A DNA stretch of 64,000 bases from Micromonospora sp. WMMD1128 (GCF_027497235.1 NZ_CP114902.1:2555501-2619500); one strand, 5' to 3'. Shown: positions 30,417 through 39,624, numbered from the stretch's first letter. Program-made: numbers and translations. The notes: generated from the letters alone by a model not told the origin.

Positions 30417-31286
30417 ATGAAGCTCGGACTGCACTACTGGACCTACTCCACGCCGGCCGACCCGGCGGCGATCGCGCCGACCCTGGCCCAGACCGCCACC
30501 CTGGCCGAGGAGGCCGGGGTCGCCTCGTTCACGGTGATGGACCACTACTTCCAGATGGAGGCGATGGCGCCGGCGAGCGAGCCGATGCTCGAGGCGTACA
30601 CGACACTCGGGTACGTGGCGGCGCTGACCCGGCGGATGACACTCGGCGTGCTGGTCACCGGCGTGATGTACCGCTACCCGGGCCTGCTCGCCAAGATCGT
30701 TTCGACGCTCGACGTGCTCTCCGGCGGCCGGGCCCGGCTCGGCATCGGCGCGTCCTGGTACGAACGCGAGCAGCGCGGCCTGGGCGTGCCGGTGGTGCCG
30801 ATGGCGGAGCGGTTCGAGCGCCTGGAGGAGACGCTGCGCATCTGCAAGCAGATGTGGAGCGACGACGACGGTCCGTTCGAGGGCCGCCACCACCGCCTCG
30901 CCGAGACGCTCAACTCGCCGCAGCCGCTGACCCGCCCGCACCCGCCGATCATGGTCGGGGGCGGCGGCGAGAAGAAGACGCTGCTGCTGGTGGCCCGCTA
31001 CGCCGACGCCTGCAACCTGTTCGGCGCCGGCCGCGACGAGGTGGCGCACAAGCTCGACGTGCTGCGCCGGCACTGCGCCGACGAGGGGCGTGACTACCAC
31101 GAGATCGAAAAGACGGTCCTGGTCAGCCGCTCACCGCTGGATGACGTGAACGCGTTCCTCGCCGACGTCGCCGCGTACGCGGAGCTGGGGGTGACCGAGG
31201 TGCAGACGGTGCCGGACCGCGATCCGGTGGAGTTCACCCGCCGCCTGGCCGACGACGTCCTCCCCAGGCTCACCGCCCTTCCCTGA
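30417..31286 (+). CDS. LLM-class, probably F420-dependent, oxidoreductase
   Basis: 289 residues; luciferase-like barrel. Markers include GLHYWTY at the N-terminus, VMDHYFQME, RMTLGVLVTGVMYRYPGLLAKIVSTLDVLSGGRARLGIGASWYE and a C-terminal PHPPIMVGGGGEKKTLLLVARYADACNL. These are typical of F420-dependent members in actinomycetes, which transfer hydride from reduced F420 or FMN to varied substrates. GGAGG at 30403-30407 supports ATG 30417. It is divergent from the small ORF and carboxylase. The substrate is not predictable. Confidence 0.88.
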   Translation: MKLGLHYWTYSTPADPAAIAPTLAQTATLAEEAGVASFTVMDHYFQMEAMAPASEPMLEAYTTLGYVAALTRRMTLGVLVTGVMYRYPGLLAKIVSTLDVLSGGRARLGIGASWYEREQRGLGVPVVPMAERFERLEETLRICKQMWSDDDGPFEGRHHRLAETLNSPQPLTRPHPPIMVGGGGEKKTLLLVARYADACNLFGAGRDEVAHKLDVLRRHCADEGRDYHEIEKTVLVSRSPLDDVNAFLADVAAYAELGVTEVQTVPDRDPVEFTRRLADDVLPRLTALP

Positions 31287-31295
31287 GCGCGGTAT

Positions 31296-31322
31296 TTGCC
31301 GGAACGGCAAGGATCCTTGCCG
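31296..31322. promoter_or_regulatory. TTGCCG/CGGCAA palindromic site between two genes
   Basis: TTGCCG at 31296 is followed by the perfect 18-bp palindrome CGGCAAGGATCCTTGCCG at 31305-31322, giving three half-sites. It is 9 bp after the oxidoreductase stop and 68 bp before the methyltransferase start. Operator and terminator are both possible. Confidence 0.5.
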
Positions 31323-31389
31323 CCGGGTTTACCCGGGCGCACGATGGCGGGGCCGGGCCGCTGGAGCGCCCGGGGCGAAGGAGGCAGGC

Positions 31390-32040
31390 ATGACCGGGCA
31401 CCACCACCAGCAGAACCCGCCGGCGGACACCGATCCGACCCGGTTCTGGGACGAGCGCTACGGACAGTCGGACCGGATCTGGAGCGGCCAGGTGAACCCG
31501 GTGCTCGCCGAGGTGGCCGCCGAGCTGACCCCGGGCACCGTGCTCGACCTGGGCTGCGGTGAGGGCGGCGACGCGATCTGGCTGGCCGCCCGCGGCTGGC
31601 GGGTCACCGCCGTGGACATCTCGACCGTCGCGCTGGAACGGCTCGCGGTGGAGGCCGCGCGGGCCGGCGTGGCGGACCGGATCACCACCGCCCGGCACGA
31701 CGTGCTGCACGACTTCCCGGCCGGCCGCTTCGACCTGGTGTCGGCCCAGTTCTTCCAGTCCCCGCTGATCCTGCCCCGGGAGCAGGTGCTGCCCCTGGCG
31801 GCCGGGGCGGTCGCGTCCGGCGGGCGGCTGCTCGTCGTCGAACACGGCGCGCCGCCGCCGTGGTCCGGGCTCGACCCCGACGACCCGCGGTTCGCCACCC
31901 CGGACGAGATCCTGGCCGCGATGGCCCTCGCCCCGGAGAGCTGGGAGACCGAGCGGCTGGGCGAGTTCCGCCGCATCGCCACCCACGACGGCCACACCGG
32001 GGAACTCGTCGACCACGTGGTGCTGGCCCGCCGCCGCTGA
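31390..32040 (+). CDS. Class I SAM-dependent methyltransferase
   Basis: 216 residues. Motif I is VLDLGCGEGGDAIWLAARGW, then AVDIS, and DLVSAQFFQSPL at motif IV. An N-terminal FWDERYGQSDRIWSGQVN resembles TehB/thiopurine-type methyltransferases that act on small molecules. The start ATG follows GAAGGAGGC. It lies downstream of a palindromic site and converges on the MFS gene. The acceptor is unknown; tellurite or small-molecule detoxification is one possibility. Confidence 0.86.
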   Translation: MTGHHHQQNPPADTDPTRFWDERYGQSDRIWSGQVNPVLAEVAAELTPGTVLDLGCGEGGDAIWLAARGWRVTAVDISTVALERLAVEAARAGVADRITTARHDVLHDFPAGRFDLVSAQFFQSPLILPREQVLPLAAGAVASGGRLLVVEHGAPPPWSGLDPDDPRFATPDEILAAMALAPESWETERLGEFRRIATHDGHTGELVDHVVLARRR

Positions 32041-32139
32041 CCGCGCACGCCGTCCGGCCGCGTCGATGGTCGCCCCGGCGACCACCGACGTACCCGAACC
32101 CGGGCGGTCGGGCCGGCGCGGTGGGGCCGCGGCGCGCCG

Positions 32140-33339
32140 TCAGGCCGGCACGGGCGGCCGGGGCCGGGTCAGCGCCAGGGCCAGCAGGCCGCCCGCGCAC
32201 AACGCCGCGCTCATGCCGTACGCCCACCGGAAGCCGACCTGCGCGGAGAGCCCGAGCAACGGGCCGGCGAGCATGGCGCCGATCGGGAACGAGTTGGTGA
32301 ACAGCGTGGTGGCCCGGCCGGGCTGCCCCGGCAACAGGTCCTGCACGTAGGCGATGGCGACGCCGGACACCGCGGCGATGAACAGCGCGTTGACCGGCTG
32401 CGCGAGCAGCAGGACCCCGACGCTCGACGCCCCGGCGGCGATCAGGTAGTAGACGACGCCGCAGCCGGCGCCGACCAGGATCAGCGCGCGCAGCCGGAAC
32501 CGCGCGGTGAGCGCGCCCAGCCCCAGCATCAGCGGGATCTCCAGCGCCGCGCAGAGGCCCAGCACCAGACCCGCGTCCGCCGGGTCGCCGCGCAGGTCCC
32601 GGCCGATGAACAGCGGCAGCACCTGCACGCCGAGCGTCATCGGGCACTGCAACATGGTGAAGGTGACCACGGTCAGCGCCAGCCGCCACCGCGACGCCTC
32701 CGCCGGGAGGGCACCCCGCTCGTCGGCGGTCGGCCGGGGCGGCAGGGGGAGCTCCTTCAGCCGGGCCACGACCACGAGCGCGGCCAGCGCGTACATCGCG
32801 GCGGCGGTGGCGTAGAGCAGCCGGAAGCCGCCGCTCGAGAGCAGCACCGCGGCCAGCGGCGGCCCGGCGACCCAGGCCAGCGAGAAGACGGTACGCATGG
32901 CGCTGATGCCCAGCGCGGCCCGCCCGGGACTGTCCCGGTCGAGGAGTTGGCGGGCGTACGCGAACGACTGCGGGAACGTCGAGTTGGCGAACGCCATGGC
33001 GGTCACGGTCAGCGCCAGCAGGATCCAGTAGTCGCGGACGACCGCGATCAGGCCGGTGCCCACCACCCCGGCCAGCGCCGCCCCGATGAGCAGCCTGCGC
33101 CGGATCGGCCACCGGTCGGACAGGCGCCCGACGAGCGAGGCGACCACCACCCCGGACAGCGGCGCGACGACCAGGATCACGGTGACCCGCACCGCATCGG
33201 CCTGGACCTCGGTGTTGAGGAACAGCGACAGGAACGGCATGACCACGGCGACGGACAGGCCGACCGTGAGGAACAGCAGGGCCAGCGGCAGCAGCCGGAA
33301 GGGGCCGGCGCGCACCGCCGGCCGGGTGTCCAGAGCCAT
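32140..33339 (-). CDS. MFS efflux transporter, SetA-like
   Basis: 399 residues with 12 hydrophobic segments. LALLFLTVGLSVAVVMPFLSLFLNTEVQA and VVASLVGRLSDRWPIRRRLLIG (motif A) place it in the SetA/sugar-efflux group. AMRTVFSLAWVAGPPLAAVLL marks helix V (motif C region). ATG at 33339 was chosen although no clear ribosome site precedes it; TAGCGT 10 bp upstream allows a nearly leaderless transcript. It is probably a single-gene unit. Confidence 0.82.
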   Translation of the reverse strand: MALDTRPAVRAGPFRLLPLALLFLTVGLSVAVVMPFLSLFLNTEVQADAVRVTVILVVAPLSGVVVASLVGRLSDRWPIRRRLLIGAALAGVVGTGLIAVVRDYWILLALTVTAMAFANSTFPQSFAYARQLLDRDSPGRAALGISAMRTVFSLAWVAGPPLAAVLLSSGGFRLLYATAAAMYALAALVVVARLKELPLPPRPTADERGALPAEASRWRLALTVVTFTMLQCPMTLGVQVLPLFIGRDLRGDPADAGLVLGLCAALEIPLMLGLGALTARFRLRALILVGAGCGVVYYLIAAGASSVGVLLLAQPVNALFIAAVSGVAIAYVQDLLPGQPGRATTLFTNSFPIGAMLAGPLLGLSAQVGFRWAYGMSAALCAGGLLALALTRPRPPVPA

Positions 33340-33404
33340 GCGGCGCACGCTACGCGCTGACCCCGCGCGGACCGAAGCGGTTTCCCGGCCCTGCGGGACC
33401 GGAC

Positions 33405-33460
33405 GTTAAGAAGGGCCCCCGCCTATGCAAAAGGCGTTAAGCGGGGGCCCCGCCTTACCG
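33405..33460 (-). repeat. Dispersed GGGGCCCC-GCTTAAC repeat, hairpin copy B
   Basis: Reverse-oriented counterpart of 17211-17263: GTTAAG, AAGGGCCCCCGCCT, then AAGGCGTTAAGCGGGGGCCCC. It starts just past the stop of the glutamate-synthase-like gene and can form a long GC hairpin, so it may end that transcript. Confidence 0.7.
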
Positions 33461-33461
33461 C

Positions 33462-35036
33462 TCAGCCGGCGGCGGTGGGGGAGGGGGGCGCGCTGCTGCC
33501 GCGCGGTGCGGCGGGGGTCATCAGCGCGGCGATCTCCTTCTGGTCGGCGGGAGAGGGCAGGCCCCACTCCGGGCGGTAGCCGTACACCTGGTCCAGCGGG
33601 GTGGAGGCGGTCCGGCCGTCGACGATCTCGATGGAGTCGGTGCCGATCAGGCCGGGATGCTCGACGCCGCACGCCTCGGCCACCTTGACCAGGTCGCGGC
33701 GCAGCGTACGGATGTAGTTGGCGGCCCGCACCGACTTGCGGGCCGGGTCGAGGCCCCGGGCCAGCCAGGCGTTCTGGGGCGCGACGCCGGTCGGGCAGGT
33801 GTCGGTGTGGCACTTCTGCGCCTGGATGCAGCCGATCGCCAGCATCGCCTCCCGGCCCACGTTGACCATGTCGGCGCCGAGCGCGAACGCGACCACCGCG
33901 TTGTCCGGCAGGCCGAGCTTGCCGGCCCCGACGAACACCACCTGCTCGTGCAGGCCGCGCTCGGCGAACGTCCGGTAGACGCGGGAGAAGCCCTGCTGGA
34001 ACGGCAGCGACACCGAGTCGCTGAAGATCAGCGGGGCGGCGCCGGTGCCGCCCTCGCCGCCGTCCACGGTCACGAAGTCCACGCCCCGGCCGGTGTCGCG
34101 CATCAACGTGGTCAGCTCGTCCCAGAAACCCAGGTCGCCGACGGCGGACTTGATGCCGACCGGCAGGCCGGTCTCGGCGGCGAGCAGCTCCACCCAGTCC
34201 AGCAGGCTGTCACAGTCGGAGAACTCGGCGTGCCGCGACGGGCTGACGCAGTCCCGGCCCACCGGGATGCCCCGGGTGGCGGCGATCTCGGCGGAGACCT
34301 TCGCCGCCGGCAGCAGGCCGCCCAGGCTCGGCTTGGCGCCCTGGCTGAGCTTGATCTCCAGCGCCCGCACCGGCGCGCCCGCCACCAGGTCCTTGAGCCG
34401 GTCCAGGCTGAACCGGCCGTGCTCGTCCCGGCAGCCGAAGTAGGCGGTGCCGAGCTGGAGAACCAGCTCACCGCCGTGGCGGTGGTACGGCGACAGCCCG
34501 CCCTCGCCGGTGTTGTGCAGGCAGCCGGCGAGCGCGGCGCCCCGGTTCAACGCCTCGACCGCGTTGCCGGAGAGCGAACCGAAGCTCATCCCGGAGATGT
34601 TGACCACCGACTCCGGCCGGAACGCCCGCGCCCGCCCACGGGCCGCGCCCAGCACCTTGGCGCAGGGCAGCGCCACGTCGTGCCCGGCGGCGGGCGTCGA
34701 CGGCGGCACGGCCCGGCCGAACGTGCGGTGCTTGACGATCGGGTAGCCGCGGGTGTGCTCGATGTCGTTGTCGGTGCCGAACCCGAAGTAGTTGTTCTCC
34801 TGCTTCGCCGAGGCGTACACCCAGCGCCGCTGGTCGCGGGTGAAGGGCCGTTCCTCGTCGTTGCCGGCGACGATGTACTGGCGCAGCTCGGGTCCGATCG
34901 ACTCGAGCAGGTAGCGGGCGCGGCCCAGGACGGGGAAGTTTCGCCGCAGCGCGTGGTCACGTTGCAGCAGGTCCCGTGCGGCGAGTGCGGCGACGGCGGC
35001 GACGGCGGTGGGTACGGCTCTTCTGGCCCAGCTCAT
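33462..35036 (-). CDS. FMN-binding glutamate-synthase-like membrane-associated protein
   Basis: 524 residues. A hydrophobic N-terminus (VPTAVAAVAALAA) could anchor it. The remainder is the FMN/Fe-S barrel of the glutamate synthase alpha subunit: NISGMSFGSLSGNAVEALNRGA, HNTGEGGLSPYH, EIKLSQGAKPSLGG, VDGGEGGTGAAP and the cysteine cluster CIQAQKCHTDTCPTGVA for a 3Fe-4S centre. It lacks the amidotransferase half, like the widespread GltB-like proteins of uncertain substrate. ATG 35036 follows AGAGAGG. Confidence 0.88.
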   Translation of the reverse strand: MSWARRAVPTAVAAVAALAARDLLQRDHALRRNFPVLGRARYLLESIGPELRQYIVAGNDEERPFTRDQRRWVYASAKQENNYFGFGTDNDIEHTRGYPIVKHRTFGRAVPPSTPAAGHDVALPCAKVLGAARGRARAFRPESVVNISGMSFGSLSGNAVEALNRGAALAGCLHNTGEGGLSPYHRHGGELVLQLGTAYFGCRDEHGRFSLDRLKDLVAGAPVRALEIKLSQGAKPSLGGLLPAAKVSAEIAATRGIPVGRDCVSPSRHAEFSDCDSLLDWVELLAAETGLPVGIKSAVGDLGFWDELTTLMRDTGRGVDFVTVDGGEGGTGAAPLIFSDSVSLPFQQGFSRVYRTFAERGLHEQVVFVGAGKLGLPDNAVVAFALGADMVNVGREAMLAIGCIQAQKCHTDTCPTGVAPQNAWLARGLDPARKSVRAANYIRTLRRDLVKVAEACGVEHPGLIGTDSIEIVDGRTASTPLDQVYGYRPEWGLPSPADQKEIAALMTPAAPRGSSAPPSPTAAG

Positions 35037-35153
35037 CCCGCCTCTCTTTCCGCCCCGGCCGCCGGTCAAACTCGGCGGGAACCCGGCCGGCATGGGCGGT
35101 GCCGCGGAGGTGAGGCGGGGCATGGCCGCGCCCGGTGCGGGTAACGCTGCGCC

Positions 35154-35714
35154 ATGGCGAAGTACACGAAGCCGGAACTGCGGGAGCGGCTCAAGGAGGA
35201 GATCAAGGCCGCCGACAAGGGCGGGCGGCCCGGGCAGTGGTCGGCCCGCAAGTCGCAACTGCTGACGAACGAGTACAAGAAACAGGGCGGCGGCTTCGAG
35301 GGGCCGAAGGACGCGCGGCAGCGCTCCCTGCAACGGTGGGGCGGCGAGCGGTGGCAGACCCGATCGGGTGGCACGCGCGCGCGACACGACGGCGAAACCG
35401 AGCGTTACCTGCCCAAACAGGCATGGGAGGAGCTGTCGGAGTCCGACCGGCGCGCCACCGACACCCGCAAGCGTCGCGCCTCCCGCTCCGGCCGGCAGTA
35501 CGTGTCGAACACCGGCCCGGCGAAGCGGGCGCGCCGGGACGCGACCGCCGCCGCGCGGGTGGACGAGCTGCCGGTGGCCGAGGGGGTCAAGCTGGTGCGG
35601 GGTCTCGACAAACGCCAGCTCGACGCGGCGTTGCGCCGGGAGCGCCGCGGCAAGGCCCGCCGCACGCTGATCCGGCGGCTGGAGTCGGAACTCGGTCGCC
35701 GCCGGTCAGCGTGA
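35154..35714 (+). CDS. DUF5872-like basic protein
   Basis: 186 residues, very rich in Lys, Arg and Glu. The N-terminal ~75 residues (KYTKPELRERLKEEIKAADKGGRPGQWSARKSQLL, RSLQRWGGERWQT) match what I recall of DUF5872; the C-terminal part (ELPVAEGVKLVRGLDKRQLDAALRRERRGKARRTL) looks like a Rho-N or DNA-binding helix pair. It may bind nucleic acid. It is divergent from the flavoprotein gene and stands alone. Confidence 0.75.
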   Translation: MAKYTKPELRERLKEEIKAADKGGRPGQWSARKSQLLTNEYKKQGGGFEGPKDARQRSLQRWGGERWQTRSGGTRARHDGETERYLPKQAWEELSESDRRATDTRKRRASRSGRQYVSNTGPAKRARRDATAAARVDELPVAEGVKLVRGLDKRQLDAALRRERRGKARRTLIRRLESELGRRRSA

Positions 35715-35721
35715 GCACGGC

Positions 35722-36915
35722 CTACCGGTGCGGCCGCTGCGGTACGCGGGGAAGCACGAACGGCGGCCCGGAGTAGATGAGGTCGGCCTTCAACTCCTGG
35801 TACGACCGCTTCGGCTGGTAGTTCTCGTCGTACACGGTGGCCAGGCCCTCCGGCGGGTCGGAGAACGCGCCCGGCACCCAGGAGTGCTTGTCGGTGAAGC
35901 CCCAGAGCGTGAACGACAGGCAGTGCCGTTCGGCCAGGCAGGCCCGCAGCAGCGTGCTGAAGTTGGCCGCGGACGCCTGGAGGCGCGGGTTGATCTCGGC
36001 GGAGTCACCGGCCTGGACGCCGTCGGTCATCTGGCTGCGCACGTCGACCTCGGTGAACGCGGTCGCCAGCCCCAGGCCGGCGAACTTCCGCAGCGCGGCG
36101 ACGACCTGGAGGGTGTCGTAGTTGCCGTACTGGGTGCCCAGGTGGCCCTGGCTGCCGACGCCGTCGATCGGCACGCCCCGGGCCCGCAGGTCCCGCGCCA
36201 TCTCGTAGACGAACTGCGTCTTGTCGTCGGCGGGGTTGCCGGAGCCGAAGGCCTCGATGTTGTAGTCGTTGTAGAACAGCAGCGCCTTCGGGTCGGCGGC
36301 GCGGGCCCAGCGGAACGCGTCCGCGACGTAGCCGGGGCCGAGGTGTTCGGCCCAGAAACCCTTGTAGTGCAGGGTGGACGGGGTGTCCCAGGGGTCGCTG
36401 ACCGCCTCGTTCACCACGTCCCACTGCCAGATCTGGCCCTTGAAGTGCCGGACCACGGCGGTGATGTGGTCGCGCAGGATCCGGCGCAGCTCGGCGGTGT
36501 CGATCGAGCCGTCCGCGACGCCGCTGGTCAGCCATGTCGGTAGCTGGTTGTGCCAGACCAGCACGTGGCCGCGGACCCGCTGGTGGTGCTGGCGGGCGAA
36601 GGCGACCAGCTCGTCGGCCGGACCCCAGTTGTAGGTGCCCCGGGTGGGTTCCAGGCTCTCCCACTTCATCACGTTCTCGGCGGTGACGGTGGAGAACTCG
36701 GAGCCGGCCAGCTCGCGGTAGCGCGGCTCGGCGGCGTTGCCCAGGGTGTCCATGTCGACCGCGGTGCCCACGTACAGGCCGTGGCGTTTGGCTAGGTCGC
36801 GCAGGCTCTGTGCGGTCGGGTCGTACGGTTTGCCGGCGGTGGCGGGGGCGACGTTCAGGGCGGCGGCGGTCGCGACGGCGACGACGCCGGCGGCGATCCA
36901 GCGGCTCGGCTTCAT
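35722..36915 (-). CDS. Secreted GH10 endo-1,4-beta-xylanase
   Basis: 397 residues with a Sec signal (WIAAGVVAVATAAALNVAPATA). The GH10 barrel is complete: TAENVMKWE, RGHVLVWHNQLP, acid/base Glu in WDVVNEAVS, and nucleophile Glu in FTEVDVR. No carbohydrate-binding module follows. It cuts xylan outside the cell. ATG 36915 has GGAAGGA at good distance, and CGAAACT boxes lie upstream. It is divergent from the GH5 gene, so the 170-bp region serves both. Confidence 0.95.
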   Translation of the reverse strand: MKPSRWIAAGVVAVATAAALNVAPATAGKPYDPTAQSLRDLAKRHGLYVGTAVDMDTLGNAAEPRYRELAGSEFSTVTAENVMKWESLEPTRGTYNWGPADELVAFARQHHQRVRGHVLVWHNQLPTWLTSGVADGSIDTAELRRILRDHITAVVRHFKGQIWQWDVVNEAVSDPWDTPSTLHYKGFWAEHLGPGYVADAFRWARAADPKALLFYNDYNIEAFGSGNPADDKTQFVYEMARDLRARGVPIDGVGSQGHLGTQYGNYDTLQVVAALRKFAGLGLATAFTEVDVRSQMTDGVQAGDSAEINPRLQASAANFSTLLRACLAERHCLSFTLWGFTDKHSWVPGAFSDPPEGLATVYDENYQPKRSYQELKADLIYSGPPFVLPRVPQRPHR

Positions 36916-36937
36916 GGGTTCCTTCCGGTAAGCGTGG

Positions 36938-36965
36938 CGAAACTTCCGGGAAAATTTCCGAAACT
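36938..36965. promoter_or_regulatory. Paired CGAAACT boxes before the xylanase gene
   Basis: CGAAACT occurs at 36938 and 36959, exactly 21 bp apart, with the palindrome GGAAAATTTCC between them. They resemble the CGAAACTTTCG-type elements known upstream of Streptomyces xylanase genes, which bind a LacI-family repressor. Confidence 0.55.
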
Positions 36966-37024
36966 CGATCGGCACGTTACGACGGGTGACGTGCTCACGT
37001 CAATCAATTCGTCGGCCCGAAACC

Positions 37025-37060
37025 TTGACATGTCGCGTTGTTAACGCAAACATCGATACC
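37025..37060 (+). promoter_or_regulatory. GH5 promoter region with ATCGATACC operator-like box
   Basis: A consensus -35 TTGACA at 37025-37030 is followed by ATCGATACC at 37052-37060, where a -10 would lie; no good -10 hexamer is separate from it. The same nonamer precedes the ABC operon at 39634. Repression by the LacI protein encoded between them is inferred. Confidence 0.55.
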
Positions 37061-37084
37061 CATCTGTCTAAGGGGGTCGTTCGC

Positions 37085-38578
37085 GTGGACGAGATGACGT
37101 GCAGCAGGCCGACACGCCGGTTGCTTGTCGCGCTGGTGGCCGTGGTGACCGCGCTCGTGGGCGTCGTCGTCGCGTCGTCGTCGCCGGCCGCCGCCGCCAC
37201 CGACGGGTTCCGGGGCATGAACTGGGCCGTGCTCGGTGACAACTTCAGCACCGGGCCCCTCGTCGTGCAGGGCCTCAGCTCGTCCGACAGCAACGCGACG
37301 GTGCGGGCCAAGGCCAACGCCCTCTACGACGACATGGCCGCCACCATGGGGGTCAACACCGTCCGGCTGCCCATCAACACCCACACGGTGGGGACGGCGT
37401 GGTGGGAGGCGTACCGGGGCGCCATCGACGCCGCGACCGCCCGCGGGTTCAAGGTCATCCTCGCCTACTGGGAGGACGGCGCCGCCTCCGGCGGCCGGAT
37501 CACCAACCTCGCCGCGTGGAACGCGATGTGGTCCACCGTGACCAACACGTACGGGGCGAACCCCAACGTCTACTTCGAGCCGATGAACGAGCCGCACGGC
37601 TACAGCTCGGCGGAGTGGCGCAACGTCGCGGCCGACTGGCTCAGCTACCACTACTCGGCGGTGCCCGGCCGGGTGCTCATCGGCGGCACCGGCTTCAGCC
37701 AGGACCTGCGGGACATCTGCAACGACAGCCGCTTCAACGCGACGCTGCTCTCGTTCCACTACTACGCGTTCTTCTACGGCGAGATGACCTACGACGCCTT
37801 CCGCAGCCACATCCAGACCCGCCTCGGCAACTGCGCCTCCCGCGCGGTCGCCACCGAGTTCGGCGCGCCGATGAACGACGGTCGCAACTACGCCGACGCG
37901 GGCAGCACCGACAACTTCGTGCGGTACATCCGCGCCATGGCCCAGGTCATGCGGGACAACCGGATGGGCGGCACCTACTGGCCCGCGCTCGGCGGCAAGC
38001 CCGGCACCATCGGGTACGACTGGTACTCGATGTACTCGCTCAGCGGCGGCGGCACCGACCTGAACCTGACCGTCCGCAACGCCTCCGGCGCCGACCGGAT
38101 CCGCTACGGATGGGGCGACACCGTCGACGGCGGCACCACGACGCCGCCACCGACGACCGGAACGTTCTACCGGGTCACCGTGCGCCACAGCGGCAAGGCC
38201 ATGGACGTCCAGTCGCCGAACACCGACAACGGCGCCCGCGTCGGCCAGTACACGTACAACGGCAACCCGTGGCAGCAGTGGCAGTTCGCCGACGCCGGCA
38301 GCGGCTACTGGCGTCTGATCAGCCGCAACAGCGGGAAGTGCCTCGACGTGGTGGGCGCGTCCACCGCCGACGGCGCCGAGCTGATCCAGTACACCTGCGG
38401 CGGCGGCGCTAACCAGCAGTTCCAGATGGTCGCCAACGTCGGCTGGTTCCAGCTCCGGGCGCGACACAGCGGCAAGTGCGTGGACGTGCCGGCCCTGTCG
38501 ACCGCGGACGGCGTGGTGCTCAAGCAGTACACGTGCAACACCGGCGCCAACCAGCAGTGGTCACGCGCGGCTGTCTAG
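37085..38578 (+). CDS. Secreted GH5 endoglycanase with C-terminal CBM13 (ricin-type)
   Basis: 497 residues. A signal peptide (LLVALVAVVTALVGVVVASS) ends at AAAATDGFRG. The GH5 domain (~40-340) carries acid/base Glu in YFEPMNEPHG and nucleophile Glu in VATEFGAPM. A Thr/Pro linker (GGTTTPPPTTG) leads to a ~130-residue beta-trefoil with three QxW repeats (QQWQF, NQQFQM, NQQWS). It probably hydrolyses a beta-glucan or mannan. GTG 37085 follows AGGGGG by 8 bp. Its stop overlaps the convergent lacI-type gene stop by 4 bp (CTAG). Confidence 0.92.
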   Translation: MDEMTCSRPTRRLLVALVAVVTALVGVVVASSSPAAAATDGFRGMNWAVLGDNFSTGPLVVQGLSSSDSNATVRAKANALYDDMAATMGVNTVRLPINTHTVGTAWWEAYRGAIDAATARGFKVILAYWEDGAASGGRITNLAAWNAMWSTVTNTYGANPNVYFEPMNEPHGYSSAEWRNVAADWLSYHYSAVPGRVLIGGTGFSQDLRDICNDSRFNATLLSFHYYAFFYGEMTYDAFRSHIQTRLGNCASRAVATEFGAPMNDGRNYADAGSTDNFVRYIRAMAQVMRDNRMGGTYWPALGGKPGTIGYDWYSMYSLSGGGTDLNLTVRNASGADRIRYGWGDTVDGGTTTPPPTTGTFYRVTVRHSGKAMDVQSPNTDNGARVGQYTYNGNPWQQWQFADAGSGYWRLISRNSGKCLDVVGASTADGAELIQYTCGGGANQQFQMVANVGWFQLRARHSGKCVDVPALSTADGVVLKQYTCNTGANQQWSRAAV

Positions 38579-39579
38579 TCGAGCGACCGGCAGGAGGCCC
38601 GCACCACCAGCTCCGTGGGTAGCCGGATGTGCGCGTCGCGGTCGACGCCGGCGATCAGGTCGATCAGCAGGCGCAGCGCCTCGGCGCCCATGCGTTGCAG
38701 TGGTTGCCGGATCGTGGTCAGCGGCGGGTTGACAAGCGCCGACTCCGGGACGTTGTCGAAGCCGATCACCGACAGCTCGTCCGGCACCGGGATGCCCATG
38801 GTGCGGGCGACGTCGAGCGTGGAGATCGCTGACAGGTCGTTTCCGGCGAAGATGGCGGTCGGGCGGTCGGGGAGCGCGAGCAGCTCGGCCGCCGTACCGG
38901 CGGCGCCCTCGATCCGGAAGCCGCCGACGCGCACGAGCCGCTCGTCGACCGCGACGCCCGCGTCCGCCATGGCCTGGCGATAACCCGCCTCCCGCAGGCG
39001 GGCCGACTCCAGGTCGGGTCGACCGCTGATGTGCCCGATCCGGCGGTGGCCGAGGGAGAGCAGGTAGTTGGTCGCGAGCACGGCGCCGGCGAAGTTGTCC
39101 GAGTCGACGGTGGGCAGGCCGGACGGGCCGGTGTGCGGGTCGACGGCCACCACGTTGAAGCCGTGCTTGGTCTCGACCACGGTCGGCGTCACGATCACGG
39201 CGCCGTCGATGAGCGTCCCGGACAGGCGGGCCAGGGACCGCCGTTCCCAGCCGACGGCGGCGGCCTCGCCGTCGCCGCTGGAGTAGGCGAGCAGTTGGTA
39301 GCCGCTGCCGGCGACCTCCCGGGAGGCGCCCTTCAGCAACTCGGTGGAGAACGGCTCGAACTCCGCGACCAGGATGCCCAGGACGTGCGTGCGGTGGCTG
39401 CGCAGGCTCTGCGCACCGAGGTCGGCCTCGTACCCGAGCTCGCGGATGACCTGCTGCACGCGCTCGACGGTGGCCTGGGCGACGCCGTACCGGCCATTAA
39501 CAACCTTTGATACGGTCGCCACTGAGACGCCGGCGGTACGTGCCACGTCGGACATCTTGACGCGCTGCGGGTAGGCCAC
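38575..39579 (-). CDS. LacI-family transcriptional repressor
   Basis: 334 residues. The helix-turn-helix is VKMSDVARTAGVSVATVSKVVNGRYGVAQATVERV; LGYEADLGAQSLRS is the hinge. The periplasmic-binding-like core includes GHRRIGHISGRPDLESARLREAGYRQAM and DELSVIGFDNVPESALVNPPLTTIRQP. GTG 39579 gives a typical N-terminal arm; ATG 39555 is possible. It is divergent from the sugar ABC operon and convergent with GH5, so it likely senses an oligosaccharide and represses both through the shared ATCGATACC box. Confidence 0.92.
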   Translation of the reverse strand: MAYPQRVKMSDVARTAGVSVATVSKVVNGRYGVAQATVERVQQVIRELGYEADLGAQSLRSHRTHVLGILVAEFEPFSTELLKGASREVAGSGYQLLAYSSGDGEAAAVGWERRSLARLSGTLIDGAVIVTPTVVETKHGFNVVAVDPHTGPSGLPTVDSDNFAGAVLATNYLLSLGHRRIGHISGRPDLESARLREAGYRQAMADAGVAVDERLVRVGGFRIEGAAGTAAELLALPDRPTAIFAGNDLSAISTLDVARTMGIPVPDELSVIGFDNVPESALVNPPLTTIRQPLQRMGAEALRLLIDLIAGVDRDAHIRLPTELVVRASCRSLD

Positions 39580-39624
39580 GCCGACGATGATAGAGGGCGT
39601 CAGGGAGCGTGTCCCGACGGTGTC

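Noticed and set aside
32068..32083. GGTCGCC-CC-GGCGACC hairpin between convergent genes
   Set aside because: Only 7 bp with a 2-nt loop; too weak to call a terminator.
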